This document shows positions 5,598-5,766 of a stretch of DNA of 5,766 bases, in pieces. This stretch comes from JALYUA01 sp038253555 (GTDB taxonomy: Bacteria; Acidobacteriota; Thermoanaerobaculia; UBA5066; Gp7-AA6). Made by a program: the position numbers and the translations under genes. The number at the start of each line of letters is the position of its first letter. Positions within the stretch are counted from its first letter, which is position 1. A model generated the notes under the pieces. The model ran no database searches. It was not told where the DNA came from and saw only the letters and a list, made by a program, of their open reading frames with translations. The DNA is taken from assembly GCA_038253555.1 (NCBI GenBank), contig JBBSGZ010000190.1, positions 1 through 5,766 on the forward strand, in the 5' to 3' direction.

Positions 5598-5766
5598 GCC
5601 GCCACCGATGGATTCCCCGGCTTTCGTGCTCCCGCCTAGGAGCGTGTCCGAGTAATGGCGGACGAGGGATGTGATGTGAGTTTTGGGTGTCTGGACATCA
5701 TTGGTCAGCCAGCGATGGAAGCAAGTTGTAGGGAGATCGCGATGGTGAGGGATCGAGAAGGTCGCG
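5598..5766. other. Right-edge stretch, no supportable gene
   Basis: GC drops after about 5640 compared with the genes. A small inverted repeat GCTCC/GGAGC (5628-5632 with 5639-5643) precedes it. A plus frame from ATG 5655 stays open for 37 codons to the window edge, and an in-frame ATG at 5742 is preceded by AGGGAG (5728-5733). Its third positions are much less GC-rich than in the four genes and the peptide is not recognisable. It could be the start of a foreign or mobile gene that continues off the window, or non-coding DNA. Confidence 0.3.

Noticed and set aside
1..5766. A shared 10-base word TTTTGGGTGT near both ends on opposite strands, as possible termini of one element
   Set aside because: Matches of ten bases are expected by chance in a window this long, and the following bases do not align well.

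Overview
The window is high-GC bacterial chromosome carrying four complete genes and no RNA gene or CRISPR array. The dense GC-rich third codon positions, the small palindromic repeats between genes and the mix of a secreted M64-type metallopeptidase with a SPASM-like radical SAM enzyme suggest a soil or sediment lineage such as Acidobacteriota or a deltaproteobacterial-type group. That placement is an inference; nothing here is a taxonomic marker.

Layout. Positions 1-351 hold no convincing gene but contain two related palindromes in opposite orientation (126-178 and 296-340); the second lies just past the cysK stop. A cysteine synthase gene (cysK, minus strand, 352-1317) is divergent from a plus-strand run of three genes, with a 165-bp shared upstream region between them. 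The plus-strand genes are a secreted M64-family metallopeptidase (1483-2982), a radical SAM protein with a reduced SPASM-like C-terminus (2979-4301) and a short MetE-like cobalamin-independent methyltransferase (4357-5502). The peptidase stop and the radical SAM start share an ATGA, so those two are very likely translationally coupled. The MetE-like gene follows after 55 bp with its own good ribosome binding site and may belong to the same transcript. From 5503 to the end there is a cluster of complementary GCAGACCC/GGGTCTGC arms that can fold in two exclusive ways, then a stretch of lower GC with no supportable gene.

Functional picture. CysK and the MetE-like protein both fall in sulfur amino-acid metabolism by family, but they lie on opposite strands and nothing shows co-regulation. 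The most distinctive unit is the coupled peptidase-radical SAM pair. Its joint function is unknown. The MetE-like protein keeps three of the four classical zinc-ligand positions, with Gln where MetE has Glu, so methionine synthesis is only one possibility. The other notable pattern is that short GC-rich palindromes sit at almost every gene end, including inside the 3' coding ends of the peptidase and radical SAM genes.
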